DNA of 64,000 nt from Candidatus Baltobacteraceae bacterium (GCA_035502855.1 DATJTX010000031.1:1-64000); one strand, 5' to 3'. Shown: positions 50,519 to 61,561, counted from the first letter of the stretch. Made by a program: numbers and translations. The notes: generated by a model from the sequence alone, not told the origin.

Positions 50519-51234
50519 CACCTGCCATCGTCATCGACCATCTCGTCAAGCGTTACGGCGATTTCACCGCCGTCGACGACGTTTCGCTGCGAGTCGAGGC
50601 GGGGGAGTTCTACGGCTTTCTCGGACCCAACGGCGCCGGCAAGACCACGACCATCAACGCGATCGTCGGACTCGCGAAGCCGGACGCCGGCGCGATTTCC
50701 GTCCACGGCTACGACAACCGCGCGCAATGGCGCGAAGCGCGCCGCGTCATCGGGCTTGCACCGCAAGAGTACAACTTCGACCGGTATCTCTCGATTCGCG
50801 ACGTGCTGATCTTCCAGGCGGGATATTTTGGCCTGCGCGGACCGGCCGTACGCGAACGGGCGGACATGCTGCTCGAGCGCTTCGGGTTGGCGAGCAAGGC
50901 GAAGGTCGAATACACACGCCTCTCCGGCGGCATGAAGCGCCGTCTCACGCTCGCGCGTGCGCTGATCCATCAACCGCAACTGGTGATCCTCGACGAACCC
51001 ACCGCCGGCGTCGACGTCGAGCTGCGGTTGGAACTGTGGGACCTCCTGCGCGAATTGAACGGCGACGGGCTGACGATTTTCCTCACCACGCATTATTTGG
51101 AAGAAGCCGAAGAGCTCTGCAAAAACATCGCGATCATCCGTCAGGGACGTATCGTAGCCCAGAAGCCGACCCACGAGCTGATCGCCGACGGCGCGAGCCT
51201 GCAGGACGTCTTCTTGGAGTTGACCAGAACGTGA
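50437..51234 (+). CDS. ABC-2 type transporter ATPase
   Basis: This ATPase is the motor of an ABC exporter. It shows IVIDHLVKRYGDFTAVDDVS, Walker A GPNGAGKTT, the Q-loop LAPQEYNFDRYLS, the signature LSGGMKRRLTLARAL, Walker B LVILDEPTAGVD and the switch LTTHYLEEAEELC. The start is unclear. TTG 50437 would overlap the preceding gene by 82 nt, and no ATG or GTG occurs in frame closer to the conserved domain. Non-AUG starts such as ATT 50506, just after AAAGG, are possible. It overlaps the permease gene by 4 nt. Substrate unknown. Confidence 0.92.
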   Translation: MWDSGEYRADRNLATAPLQTSQRIRAVTPAIVIDHLVKRYGDFTAVDDVSLRVEAGEFYGFLGPNGAGKTTTINAIVGLAKPDAGAISVHGYDNRAQWREARRVIGLAPQEYNFDRYLSIRDVLIFQAGYFGLRGPAVRERADMLLERFGLASKAKVEYTRLSGGMKRRLTLARALIHQPQLVILDEPTAGVDVELRLELWDLLRELNGDGLTIFLTTHYLEEAEELCKNIAIIRQGRIVAQKPTHELIADGASLQDVFLELTRT

Positions 51235-52028
51235 CGACCACGCCAACGAGGATAAAAACTTCTTCGTTCAACGGCGTTGCGCTGTGGACGCTCGTCAAAC
51301 GCGAGGTCATCCGCAGCCTCAAGATCATCAATCAGGTGATCTGGCCGCCGATCATTTCGACGCTGCTTTACGTCTTCGTCTTCGGTCTGGCGCTCGGAAG
51401 CCGCATTCAAAGCGTTCAGGGCGTAAGCTACGCGCAGTTCCTCATTCCGGGCCTGATCATGCTGCAATCGATCGATTCGTCGTACGGCGAGTGTTCGAGT
51501 TCGGTATTCCAGGGCCGCTTCATGAACTCGATCCAGGAGATGCTCATCGCGCCGATGTCGGCGTTCGAGGTCGTCGCGGGGTACGTGCTCGGCTCGCTCG
51601 CGCGCACCTATCTGATCGCCGTGCTGATCACCCTGCTCGGCGCGGTGCTGGTGCATACGTGGCCGCAAAATTGGGTTTTGTATCTCGGCGTACTCACGCT
51701 GGTATCGGTCTTGTTTTCCTCACTCGGCCTGATCTTCGGATTGATCGCGGAGAAGTTCGATCACCTGGCTGTCTTGACGACGTTCATCATTACGCCGCTG
51801 ACCTTCGTGGGGGGCGTTTTTACCTCGGCCCAAATGCTGCCGCTGGTGTTGCGTCGTCTCGAACTCTTCAACCCGATCTTCTACACGATCGACGCCTTCC
51901 GCCGCAGCTATACCGGGGAGAGTTATCTCTCGCCCGCCGTATCGGTGAGCGCCATCGCGCTGCTCAGCGCCGTCGCGCTGGCGATCGCGTTGCGAATGGT
52001 GGCGAGCGGGTATAAGCTCCGGAGTTAG
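51231..52028 (+). CDS. ABC-2 type transporter permease
   Basis: The 265-residue six-helix membrane protein is the partner of the ATPase and starts at GTG 51231 (GTGA overlap). It has FNGVALWTLVKREVIRSLKI, then VIWPPIISTLLYVFVFGLAL, YAQFLIPGLIMLQSIDSSYG, FQGRFMNSIQEMLIAPMS and PLTFVGGVFTSAQMLP. This is the NodJ/DrrB-like ABC-2 family that exports lipids, polysaccharides or drugs. The cargo is not evident. A small secreted protein gene follows 19 nt later. Confidence 0.92.
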   Translation: MTTTPTRIKTSSFNGVALWTLVKREVIRSLKIINQVIWPPIISTLLYVFVFGLALGSRIQSVQGVSYAQFLIPGLIMLQSIDSSYGECSSSVFQGRFMNSIQEMLIAPMSAFEVVAGYVLGSLARTYLIAVLITLLGAVLVHTWPQNWVLYLGVLTLVSVLFSSLGLIFGLIAEKFDHLAVLTTFIITPLTFVGGVFTSAQMLPLVLRRLELFNPIFYTIDAFRRSYTGESYLSPAVSVSAIALLSAVALAIALRMVASGYKLRS

Positions 52029-52047
52029 CCGCTAGGAAAGGCCCCGC

Positions 52048-52392
52048 ATGTTCCTACCCCTCGTCCTCGCCGCCATCGGGATTACCCCTTGGAACGGAAC
52101 GGATCTGCCGACCGCGACGCAGGCGGCCGCAAAATATCGCCTGACGGTCTCGGGCAAACCTGGAGCCACGATTCATCTCCACACGAGCGACGTCGCCCAG
52201 GGATGGATCGCGGCGTTCTGCGATATGAAGGTCTGTTCGCCGACGCAGGTGACGGAGACCATCCCGAAGTCAGGCACCATCGTTCTGCAGTTCGAATTGA
52301 TCCGCGAAACCGAAGACGCGCCGCACCGGAGCGGCGCGGTCATCACGGCCAGCGACGGCTCACGGTTGGTCGTCCCCGCGGCCTCACGCTAA
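52048..52392 (+). CDS. Small secreted protein, possible Ig-like domain
   Basis: The 114-residue protein has a short signal sequence (MFLPLVLAAIGITPWNG). A single beta-rich domain follows with AAKYRLTVSGKPGATIHLHT, a likely disulfide pair (AFCDMKVCSP) and IVLQFELIRETEDAPHRSGA. The length and strand pattern suggest one Ig-like fold. I do not recognise a family. It is convergent with the HTH-MBL gene and overlaps it by 4 nt at the 3' end. Confidence 0.75.
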   Translation: MFLPLVLAAIGITPWNGTDLPTATQAAAKYRLTVSGKPGATIHLHTSDVAQGWIAAFCDMKVCSPTQVTETIPKSGTIVLQFELIRETEDAPHRSGAVITASDGSRLVVPAASR

Positions 52393-53228
52393 AAAAACGG
52401 GTTGTGCGCGCGTTCGAGCTCGATCGTCGAGGGTGGTCCGTGTCCCGGCATGATCACCGTAGCTTCGGGCAACGTGAAAAGTTTCGTTCGCACGCTGTGC
52501 AAGAGATCGTCATAGGTGCTCTCATCGGCGAAGATGCCGCCGACGCTGCCGGCGAAGAGCGTGTCACCGGTGAACACGGTCGATTTGAAGAGATACGAGA
52601 CCGATCCGTCGGTGTGACCCGGCGTGTGCAGCATGCGGATCTCGGCGCCCTCGCCGAACGGCAGGGCCTCGCCGTCGCGCACGGCAAGCGCTTTATGCGC
52701 GAGCGAGCCGATCGCGCCGACGTCGAGGCGGTGCATGACGATTTGCGCTTGCGGAAAAGCTGCTGCGACCTCCGCCGTTGCATCGCAGTGATCGGCATGC
52801 TTGTGCGTGATGAGAATGTATTGCAGGTGATACGGCCCTTCGCGCACGGCACGCAAGAGATTGGCCGGAATGCCCGCCGGATCGACCAGCGCCGCGCGCC
52901 TCCCTCCGTCGAGAAAAAAGATGAAGCCGTTGCTGGGATGCGGGTTCTGCGGATGGTGGCGCACGTCGGGCAATTCGATCTCCGGCGGGTACCAGGCATC
53001 GGCCGCGCGATCGGCGAGCTTGCCGGGATCGAGGCGAAGAATGCGCGCGATCGCGCGCGCTTGCGCATCGTCGGCGACGCCGCGATCTTGCCGCCAGGCA
53101 TCGATATCGGCGGGTGAAATACCGGTGCGTTCCGCGAGCGCGCGCGTATCGACGCCGTTGCCGCGCATCGCCTTGCGCAGCACGTCGCCGAACGTATCTT
53201 CCAGTGGAATCCTCGGCCAGGCAGTCAT
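52389..53228 (-). CDS. HTH domain fused to metallo-beta-lactamase-fold hydrolase
   Basis: The 279-residue protein starts at ATG 53228. The N-terminal about 75 residues resemble a Cro/Xre helix-turn-helix (VLRKAMRGNGVDTRALAERT, GISPADIDAWRQDRG, QARAIARILRLDPGKLADRA). The MBL domain follows, with HKHADHCD (metal site), MLHTPGHTDGSVSYLF, VFTGDTLFAG and IMPGHGPPSTIELERA. The MBL part resembles glyoxalase II-type or persulfide-type hydrolases. A DNA-binding domain joined to a hydrolase suggests a sensor-enzyme or an ancestral regulator. It is divergent from trxB, 61 nt away, which hints at a link with thiol metabolism. Confidence 0.88.
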   Translation of the reverse strand: MTAWPRIPLEDTFGDVLRKAMRGNGVDTRALAERTGISPADIDAWRQDRGVADDAQARAIARILRLDPGKLADRAADAWYPPEIELPDVRHHPQNPHPSNGFIFFLDGGRRAALVDPAGIPANLLRAVREGPYHLQYILITHKHADHCDATAEVAAAFPQAQIVMHRLDVGAIGSLAHKALAVRDGEALPFGEGAEIRMLHTPGHTDGSVSYLFKSTVFTGDTLFAGSVGGIFADESTYDDLLHSVRTKLFTLPEATVIMPGHGPPSTIELERAHNPFF

Positions 53229-53289
53229 GCTCGCCCTCTTCTCCGCGCAACCGGGACCCACTGCCGCCGGGTCGAAACCAAAGAACGAT

Positions 53290-54231
53290 ATGGAACGAGT
53301 CCTCATCATCGGGTCCGGACCGGCGGGATTGACCGCCGCGATCTATGCGGCCCGTGCGAATTTGCAGCCCCTGGTTCTGGCCGGAGGTCTGTACGGCGGT
53401 CAGCTCATGCTGACCACCGACGTCGAGAATTACCCGGGTTTTCCCGAGGGGATCATGGGGCCCGATCTGATGATCAAATTTCGCGAGCAAGCCGAACGTT
53501 TCGGCGCGCGGATCGAGAACGTCGACGCGACCCACGTGGACTTTTCGAAGCGCCCGTTCGTCGTGCGCACCGCGGATGAGGAATATCATGCCAAGACGGT
53601 GATCGTCGCGACCGGCGCGAGCGCGCGCTGGCTCGACATTGCGGGCGAGGAGAAGCTGCGCGGCCGCGGCGTCTCGACTTGCGCAACCTGTGACGGCGCG
53701 TTTTTCCGCGAGAAGCACATCGTCGTGGTCGGCGGCGGCGACTCGGCGATGGAAGAGGCGCTCTTCTTGACCCGCTTCGGCCGCCGGGTAACGGTGATTC
53801 ATCGCCGCGAAGGCCTGCGTGCGAGCAAGATCATGGCCGAGCGGGTGCGTTCGCATCCCAAGATCGATTTCATCTGGAATACGGTGGTCGACGAAGTGCT
53901 CGGCGAGCATCACGTGACCGGCCTAATGCTGCGCAACGTGCACGACGGCAGCGTAATGGAATACGAGGCCGATGCGCTGTTCATTGCGATCGGGCACACG
54001 CCCAACACCGCGATCTTCCGCGGGCAGCTCGATCTCGATGAGATGGGTTACATCGTCTCACCGGACGGGACTTCGACCAATGTCGAGGGCGTGTTCGTCG
54101 CGGGCGACGTCAACGACATCGCCTACAAACAAGCCGTGACCGCGGCGGGAGCCGGGTGCAAGGCCGCGATGGATGCCGAGAAGTATCTCGAAGCGCTCGA
54201 GTTTACGATCAAAGAAACGGTAGCGAGTTAG
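53290..54231 (+). CDS. trxB: Thioredoxin reductase
   Basis: This flavoenzyme reduces thioredoxin with NADPH. The 313-residue protein has the FAD site VLIIGSGPAGLTAAIYAARA, the segment GGQLMLTTDVENYPGFPEGI, the redox pair Cys131-Cys134 in CATCDGAFF, the NADPH site VVGGGDSAMEEALFLTR and VFVAGDVNDIAYKQAVTAAG. The length is standard. ATG 53290 has only a weak ribosome binding site. Longer open sequence upstream is a shadow of the HTH-MBL gene. The stop overlaps the aspartic protease start (TAGTG). Confidence 0.96.
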   Translation: MERVLIIGSGPAGLTAAIYAARANLQPLVLAGGLYGGQLMLTTDVENYPGFPEGIMGPDLMIKFREQAERFGARIENVDATHVDFSKRPFVVRTADEEYHAKTVIVATGASARWLDIAGEEKLRGRGVSTCATCDGAFFREKHIVVVGGGDSAMEEALFLTRFGRRVTVIHRREGLRASKIMAERVRSHPKIDFIWNTVVDEVLGEHHVTGLMLRNVHDGSVMEYEADALFIAIGHTPNTAIFRGQLDLDEMGYIVSPDGTSTNVEGVFVAGDVNDIAYKQAVTAAGAGCKAAMDAEKYLEALEFTIKETVAS

Positions 54232-55172
54232 TGCTCGCGCGCCTGCTTGCCGGCCTCGTCGCGATCGGCCTGATCGTGACGCCATGGGAACCGGCGCGCG
54301 CGGCGCAGACGCGATTCGAAATCGTCGAAGGCATTCCGATCGTCGACGTGACGATCGATGGCCGAGGGCCGTTCCGGTTTGCCGTCGATTCCGGAGCGAC
54401 GTGGACGATCGTCTCACCGGAGCTGGTTCGCAAATTGAATCTGGATATCGTCGGCATGCGACACGTCAGCGGCGCCGGCGCGGAGCAGATGGAAGCCGGG
54501 CAGCTCGTTCTCGATTCGCTGAACGTCGGCGGGGCGGTGGTAAAACGCACGGTCGCGTACAGCGTCGAATTGCCGCCGCGCCTCGCGCATCCCCCGGGAT
54601 TCGCGCAAGTCGACGGTTTGCTCGGAGAGACGTTCTTTCACGCGTTCGTGACGACGCTCGATTATGAAACCAGCATGATCGAATTCGACGAGGTGCGCTC
54701 GTTCGCGCCTCCCACGCAGGCAGCGGCGCTGCCGATGCGGTTGGTCTCGGGCGCCGCCGTCCCGGCCGTTCCGGTGCAGGTCGACGGACAAAATACGTAT
54801 TTCGAGCTCGACACGGGCAGCGGCAGCTGGCCCGTACTCACGCGCGCGTTCGCAGATTTGGGCATCAACGCGCGGTATCCGCAGGGCTCGATTCAGAGCG
54901 CTCAGGGCGAGGGCGGTTCGTTCTCGCTGCGTGCCGCCTGCGTTCGCTCCTTTGGGCTCGGCGGCACACAGTTCAACGACGTTCAAATGTACGTGCAGCC
55001 CGAAGACCTGGGCATCACGGCGGAGGGCGATTTCGGCGGGAGCTTCGGCTACGCGATCCTGCGCGATTTCACGGTCTCGCTCGATTTTTCCAATCGTACG
55101 GTCTATCTGACCAGAAATCTCGTGCGCGCGCTGCCGGGCTGTACCCGATCGCTGGCGGACAAGGGCCGCTAA
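54231..55172 (+). CDS. Secreted two-lobed retropepsin-like aspartic protease
   Basis: The 313-residue protein starts at GTG 54231. It has a signal peptide (to about residue 25) and two aspartic-protease half-sites: DSGAT at 53-57 in FRFAVDSGATWTIVSPELV, and DTGSGS at 194-199 in TYFELDTGSGSWPVLT. The flap-like and hydrophobic-hydrophobic-Gly segments VDGLLGETFFHAF and GSFGYAILRDFTVSLDFSN follow each half. The family is often called retropepsin-like or clan AA, and the duplicated arrangement is common in Gram-negative soil bacteria. The substrate is unknown. It overlaps the trxB stop by 1 nt. Confidence 0.88.
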   Translation: MLARLLAGLVAIGLIVTPWEPARAAQTRFEIVEGIPIVDVTIDGRGPFRFAVDSGATWTIVSPELVRKLNLDIVGMRHVSGAGAEQMEAGQLVLDSLNVGGAVVKRTVAYSVELPPRLAHPPGFAQVDGLLGETFFHAFVTTLDYETSMIEFDEVRSFAPPTQAAALPMRLVSGAAVPAVPVQVDGQNTYFELDTGSGSWPVLTRAFADLGINARYPQGSIQSAQGEGGSFSLRAACVRSFGLGGTQFNDVQMYVQPEDLGITAEGDFGGSFGYAILRDFTVSLDFSNRTVYLTRNLVRALPGCTRSLADKGR

Positions 55173-55180
55173 GAACCGGG

Positions 55181-56023
55181 TCAGTGCAAGAGATCGCGAA
55201 GTGCCGAGTCCAGCCCCGTGAAGGCGAAGCGATAGCCGGAAGCGATCGTGTGCTCCGGCAGCACGCGCGCGCCGCTGAGCAAAATGTCGGCGCCCTCGCC
55301 GAGGATCGCGCGCAGCGCAAAGGTTGGTGTGGGAAGCACGGTCGGGCGGTGCAGTGCGCGACCCAAGGCGTGGGTGAGCTGCGCGTTGGTTACGGGCTGT
55401 GGCGCGGTCGCGTTGAACGTGCCTTCCGCGCCGTCGAGCGCATGCAGGTAGATGCCCACGACGTCGTCGACGTGAACCCACGAGACCCACTGCCGTCCGT
55501 CACCGATCACGCCGCCGAAGCCAAAGCGGAACGCCGGCAACATCATCCCGAGCGCGCCGCCGTCGACGCCGAGCACGACGCCGGTGCGCACGATCGCAAC
55601 GCGCATGCCCAGTTCGGCGGCGCGGTGCGCTTCACGTTCCCATGCTGCGCATAGCTCGCCGAGAAAATCGTTCCCGTGATTGCTCGCCTCGGTGTAGGTC
55701 GCGCTCTCGCTCGGCGGGTAGTAGCCGATTGCCGAGGCGGAGATGTAGGCCGGCGGATGGTGCGCATCGCGTGCCAGCGCATCGAGCAAGGCGCGCGGAG
55801 CGTCGACGCGGCTGGCGCGCATGCGTTCCTTCGCAGCCGCTGTCCAACGTTGGGCGATCGGTTCGCCGGCGAGGTTGACGAGCGCATCGCAGCTGCGCAC
55901 CGCAACCGCCGAGGTATCGGGCTCGCGCAGCGAGGCCAGGACGACATCGTCGCCGCGCGCCCGCAAGGCCGCTTGGAGATGGCGGCCGATGAATCCGGTT
56001 CCTCCGATCAGCCCGACGCGCAT
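55181..56023 (-). CDS. TIGR01777-family (YfcH-like) NAD-dependent epimerase
   Basis: The 280-residue extended-SDR protein has the Rossmann motif MRVGLIGGTGFIGRHLQ, CDALVNLAGEPIAQRWTAAA, SASAIGYYPPSESATYTEAS, then VRTGVVLGVDGGALGMMLPA and WVSWVHVDDVVGIYLHAL. The family signatures NLAGEPI and GYYG-like (here GYYPPS) identify it as YfcH-type, whose substrate is not established. It is the last gene of a minus-strand run starting at glcD and overlaps the M28 peptidase stop by 1 nt (TAATG). Confidence 0.93.
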   Translation of the reverse strand: MRVGLIGGTGFIGRHLQAALRARGDDVVLASLREPDTSAVAVRSCDALVNLAGEPIAQRWTAAAKERMRASRVDAPRALLDALARDAHHPPAYISASAIGYYPPSESATYTEASNHGNDFLGELCAAWEREAHRAAELGMRVAIVRTGVVLGVDGGALGMMLPAFRFGFGGVIGDGRQWVSWVHVDDVVGIYLHALDGAEGTFNATAPQPVTNAQLTHALGRALHRPTVLPTPTFALRAILGEGADILLSGARVLPEHTIASGYRFAFTGLDSALRDLLH

Positions 56024-57852
56024 TACCGGCGCGGCGTCGCGGCTGCGATCGCGCTCGTGACGTCGTCGAGCTCGTGGACCGTGCGCCCGACCGCGGCCGA
56101 GATCGCGGCTTCGTTTCCGCTCGCAATCGCATCGCTCAGGATCGGAACCGGAACGGCGGCGTAGCCGTTTACGCCGTAGGCCAGCTTGTCGAGGCGGTGC
56201 ACGAGCCCGATCTCGATATTGCCGTCGATCCCGCGATGGTCGGCGAGCGCGGCGCGGTACGCGAAGCGATCTACCGCGCGTAAGACCGGCGCAATATCGT
56301 GGCGATAGTGCGTTCCGGCAAGCCCGGCGACGCCGGCGCGCAGCACGCTCGCGTAGGGAACGAGACGATAGGGCATGATGCCGCCGGCAAGCCGCATCGT
56401 CAAAAGCGCGACCATTTGCGCCAGTGCGCGGTGATTCACGAATCCCGGATCGGCCTGCGTCATCGCGTAGTCGAGATCGTCGAATCCCGAATGATAGGTG
56501 CCGAAGACGCCGTGAAAGCCGACCTGCAGAATCGGAATGCCGAGTTCGTAGAGAAACGATTCGAAATCCGATCCGCCGCCGGGGGCGCGTACATGTATCC
56601 CTTGCGGCTGCGCTTTCCAGCGTTGATAGAGCGTCTGCGTCGGGGTAGCCGGATCGGGGACCATCTCGGTCGCGGGCTCGATCGCGTCGCGCAACGCCGC
56701 CGCGGCGCTCGCACCGAAGGTCTGACCGGTCGTGACCTCGTCCTCGTTGATGTACGCGATGCAGCCGCTCTCGAGCTGGCCCTGGTGCATGCGCACGTAC
56801 GCCTTTGAACCGACTTCGCCGATCTCTTCACCGTCGAATCCGACGACGACGATCGAGTATTGCGGACGCCAGCCGCTGCGGTAGAGATAGCCCAGTGCCC
56901 GCGCGGCCGTGAGAATGACGGAGGTGCCCGAGCCGTTGTCGGTGACGCCGTAAACCCAGGCGTCGCGGTGTGCGCCGATCACGACGCTGTGCGTCGGATC
57001 GATCCCCGGAAGTACGCCGACCGTGTTCCACAGGCGCGCGTTGTGTTTGACGTCCATCTCGACGCTGAGCCGAAACGGTGTGTTGCTGATGCCGTTCGCG
57101 ATCGTCGCGAGCACGCGCTGGGCGACGAGCGCATTCACCGGCAGCGTCGGAATCGTAATCGCGCCCTCGATCAGCGCGCCGCGCTGCACCGAGCCGAGAG
57201 GGCGATACGGACCATCGGGATAGGCGGGCCCATGCAGCGATCCGTCGGGATCGGCCGGGTCGGAGAAGAAGATCACGCCCGCCGCGCCATGATCCTGTGC
57301 GCGCTTGGCCAGCGTTCCGCGAAACTCGCGCCCGTAGCGGATCAACATGATGCGCGTGCGGACGTCGATCCCACGGGCTGCCAGCGAACGGTAGTCGGAT
57401 TCGAGCCCGTGCCCGGCGTCGACGACATTGGCCACCACGATGCCGCTGCCGCTCCACGCGTTGAACGGCGGACCGGCATCGCGCCGCGTGCCGTCGGGGT
57501 CCTGCGCTATCGGCACTTCGCCGAGTTTGAAACGGATCCAATGCGGATACCGGAACATCTCCAGTCCGAGGAAGCGCGAGAACGGAACGTCGTGCGAGAA
57601 GACCTCGTTCGTCGCGATGAACCCGGCGGCGGCGAGTTGGCTGCGCATCCATTCCGCTATGTGCTCGTCGCCCGGCGTGCCGGCATAATGCGATTCCGCG
57701 TTCAGACGCATCGAATCCGCTTGCGCCTCGGCCGCGGTCGGTTCGTCGAGCAGAAGTGCTTCCATCGACCGCTCGTCGGCGCGCGCCGGACCGGCAAAAC
57801 TGAGGAGAATGCTGGCGCCCAAGAGCGCGGCGATCGTGCGTTTGCGCATCAA
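56023..57852 (-). CDS. Secreted M28-family zinc peptidase (glutamate carboxypeptidase II-like)
   Basis: The 609-residue exported peptidase has a signal peptide (1-25) and a PA domain (GIVVANVVDAGHGLESDYRS, MLIRYGREFRGTLAKRAQDH, GAAGVIFFSDPADPDG). The M28 catalytic domain follows: VVIGAHRDAWVYGVTDNGSG, VVGFDGEEIGEVGS and the zinc ligand region FGTYHSGFDD. A C-terminal helical dimerisation domain ends it. The arrangement is that of glutamate carboxypeptidase II/PSMA-like enzymes, which remove C-terminal acidic or N-terminal residues from peptides. With the aspartic protease and M1 peptidase it indicates peptide scavenging. It lies 36 nt after the DUF2600 gene. Confidence 0.92.
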   Translation of the reverse strand: MMRKRTIAALLGASILLSFAGPARADERSMEALLLDEPTAAEAQADSMRLNAESHYAGTPGDEHIAEWMRSQLAAAGFIATNEVFSHDVPFSRFLGLEMFRYPHWIRFKLGEVPIAQDPDGTRRDAGPPFNAWSGSGIVVANVVDAGHGLESDYRSLAARGIDVRTRIMLIRYGREFRGTLAKRAQDHGAAGVIFFSDPADPDGSLHGPAYPDGPYRPLGSVQRGALIEGAITIPTLPVNALVAQRVLATIANGISNTPFRLSVEMDVKHNARLWNTVGVLPGIDPTHSVVIGAHRDAWVYGVTDNGSGTSVILTAARALGYLYRSGWRPQYSIVVVGFDGEEIGEVGSKAYVRMHQGQLESGCIAYINEDEVTTGQTFGASAAAALRDAIEPATEMVPDPATPTQTLYQRWKAQPQGIHVRAPGGGSDFESFLYELGIPILQVGFHGVFGTYHSGFDDLDYAMTQADPGFVNHRALAQMVALLTMRLAGGIMPYRLVPYASVLRAGVAGLAGTHYRHDIAPVLRAVDRFAYRAALADHRGIDGNIEIGLVHRLDKLAYGVNGYAAVPVPILSDAIASGNEAAISAAVGRTVHELDDVTSAIAAATPRR

Positions 57853-57888
57853 AGCCCTCCGTGCCTAACCTTCAGCCGCATCGTGCGG

Positions 57889-58965
57889 CTAGTCCCTGGT
57901 CCAGGCGTTCGTGCGCAGGAGCGCCCGAGCCTCGCGCTCCAGGCCTTGCGCCGCGATCTTGGGGTGACTCAAATAGAACAGCGTCATGACGTCGAGCACG
58001 AAGCGGTGCGCGCGCTTACCCGGCAACCGGCGCAGTCGCTCGTCGGCTGCTTCGAAGAGCCGGCGTAAACGCGCGCGCAGGGCGGCGGCACCGCCATACA
58101 CGCGGCTGAAGTTCAGCTCACCGTGCTCACGGTCTTCGGCCTGATCGATAAAAGCATCGAGCAGCACGTGCAGCGCGCTCACGTACGGGAAGTAGGCGTT
58201 GTAGGTGCCGGCGATTGCCTGTGGGCGGTTACGAAAGGCTTCGAAGAGCGGGGCGTAGACGTGGAACTGCGAGCCGGCGGCCGAGGCGAACTCGTGCCAG
58301 TCGATCTCGCGATAACGTTCGCGATGTTGCTCGTACCAGCCGACACAGCGGCGTTCGCGCTCTCCGGCGGGATAGTGTTTGTGCGTCTGCATCTCGCCGT
58401 AGAGCGCCGCGGCGTGCGCGAAATGCGGCAAGAGCAGATCGAGATGCGGAGCGGCGGAAAGTGCGTGCTGCGTGCGCTGCACGAGTTCGCGCAGGTAGCC
58501 GCCGTCCTCACCGGCGGGTCCGCACGCATAGTAGTCGCGCGGCGCAGCCGATGGATCCAGCGCATCCGCAATCGCTCGATGCAGCACGGGAAAGGCTTCG
58601 ACGTCCACGCCGGGATGGCGATCGCAGAGGCTGTCGAGATAATCGTAGATGCTCTCGAGCGGCGCGACGATGGCCACGTAGGCGCGGGCCGCCTCAGCCG
58701 GGAGAAATGTCGCGAGAATGCACGCGCCGGCGACATGGTAGGACTTGCCGTCGACGCTCGCCAGCGCTTCAAACCGCAGTCGATCGTCGGGAATCAGCTC
58801 GGCTCGCCGGCGAATCTCTGCGAGGGCCGCGGCCGCGAGCGGCACCACCCGCAAGAGGAACCGCAGCAGGCCGTAGACGGTCCCGGCACCACCGGCGAAG
58901 AGCGCACGCAAGCGTTCGGGCGTGCGCAGGACCGAGCGCAGCGCAAAGACGATGTCGCCGAACAT
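57889..58965 (-). CDS. DUF2600 family, YtpB-like (tetraprenyl-beta-curcumene synthase type) terpene synthase
   Basis: The 358-residue all-helical protein has the first Asp-rich motif in ESIYDYLDSLCDRHPG and the second acidic region in HVLLDAFIDQAEDREHGELN, plus a YYACGPAGEDGGYLRELV segment and FYLSHPKIAAQGLE at the C-terminus. These match DUF2600 proteins. The characterised member, Bacillus YtpB, cyclises tetraprenyl diphosphate to tetraprenyl-beta-curcumene. The two Asp-rich motifs are the Mg2+/diphosphate sites of class I terpene synthases. It starts 14 nt after glcE on the same strand, an unusual partner. The actual prenyl substrate is not known. Confidence 0.9.
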   Translation of the reverse strand: MFGDIVFALRSVLRTPERLRALFAGGAGTVYGLLRFLLRVVPLAAAALAEIRRRAELIPDDRLRFEALASVDGKSYHVAGACILATFLPAEAARAYVAIVAPLESIYDYLDSLCDRHPGVDVEAFPVLHRAIADALDPSAAPRDYYACGPAGEDGGYLRELVQRTQHALSAAPHLDLLLPHFAHAAALYGEMQTHKHYPAGERERRCVGWYEQHRERYREIDWHEFASAAGSQFHVYAPLFEAFRNRPQAIAGTYNAYFPYVSALHVLLDAFIDQAEDREHGELNFSRVYGGAAALRARLRRLFEAADERLRRLPGKRAHRFVLDVMTLFYLSHPKIAAQGLEREARALLRTNAWTRD

Positions 58966-58979
58966 GGGCTAACGAAGCA

Positions 58980-60169
58980 CTAGAGGCCGGCCACGAAACG
59001 GCCGGGATTCAGAATGTTCTCGGGATCGAAGCGGCGTTTGAGTTCGCGCATCCGTTCGAGGCCGTCCGGCGGCTCGCCCCACACGTTGAGCAGCGCGCGG
59101 CCGGGATGGTTGCCGGCGATGACCACCGCGCGCGGTTCGCGATCGTGCAGCGCGTCGTCGAACATCTCGATCTTCGCGCCGAACGCGCGCGCGTCCAAAT
59201 CGCTGACCCGTACGAGCAAGTCACCGTTCATCGCGTCGACGATCGCATCGAAACGCAATTCGAACCGCGCCGCGAGCGCCTTACATTCATCGGCGCGCGG
59301 CGGCGCCTCGTCGGGGAACCCCGCGATCCGATAGGTGACCGAGCGCTCGCCCAGGCACGCGATATAGGTGTCGACGATGCGCTCGAACGATTCGCGCGCA
59401 CCCGCATCGACGACGCGCGTCTCGGGAACGCCGGCGCGGCCCATTGCCGAGCGCAGATCGCGCGTACCGCGTTCGAGCACATCGAGCGAACCCTCGAGCA
59501 AGACCGACATGCGTCCTTCTTGCCCGTCCTCGCCGTCGACCGCGCCGCGGTAACCGTCAATCCAAAAAGCCGCCGACGGCGTCACCGCCAGATTCGGCAG
59601 TTGCGCCAGTGCGCGTTCGCGCGTGTACTCGGGGAGACGCAGGTGAAACATGCGAGCCGCTGCCGGCGCGGCGATCGTCTTCAAGTTGACTTGAACGAGC
59701 ACCGCGAGCGTACCAAAAGAGCCGACGTAGAGCCGGCTCAGGTCATAACCGGTGACGTTCTTGACGACCATCCCACCCGCGCGTGCGATCGTGCCGTCGG
59801 GCAAGACGGCCACCGTTCCGATCACGAAGTCGCGCGGACGGCCGTAGAGGTGACGGCGCGGGCCAAGCCAGCCGGCGGCAAGCGTTCCTCCAACGGTCGC
59901 ATCGGCAGGCTGCGGCGCGTCGAAAGGAACGTGCGTGCCGTGTTTGCTCAGCGTCGTCGCGAGCGTGCGCAGCGTGACGCCGCTTTGCGCGGCGATCGTT
60001 AGATCGTGCGGTGCGTCCTCGACGATCGCGTTCAAGTCGAGCGTCGAAAGCGTGACGTCGGCACGTAGCGGTGGGCGCCCCATGCCGCGCAGCGTATTGC
60101 CCCCGCAGACGAGGACGCTGCGCCCCTCCCGCGTGCACGCGCCGAGCGTCTCGGCGATCGATTGCGCGG

Positions 60170-60173
<4 letters not shown>
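58980..60173 (-). CDS. glcE: Glycolate oxidase FAD-binding subunit GlcE-like
   Basis: The 397-residue FAD-binding (PCMH-type) protein has DLTIAAQSGVTLRTLATTLS, FDAPQPADATVGGTLAAGWL, RDFVIGTVAVLPDGTIARAG and GGMVVKNVTGYDLSRLYVGS, with a C-terminal RRFDPENILNPGRF. This is the GlcE subunit pattern. ATG 60173 overlaps the glcD stop (ATGA). The open frame continues far upstream to 61346 as an antisense-frame shadow of glcD. Together with GlcD it would oxidise glycolate or a related 2-hydroxy acid. The third subunit GlcF (iron-sulfur) is not encoded beside them. Confidence 0.93.
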
Positions 60174-61561
<1,388 letters not shown>
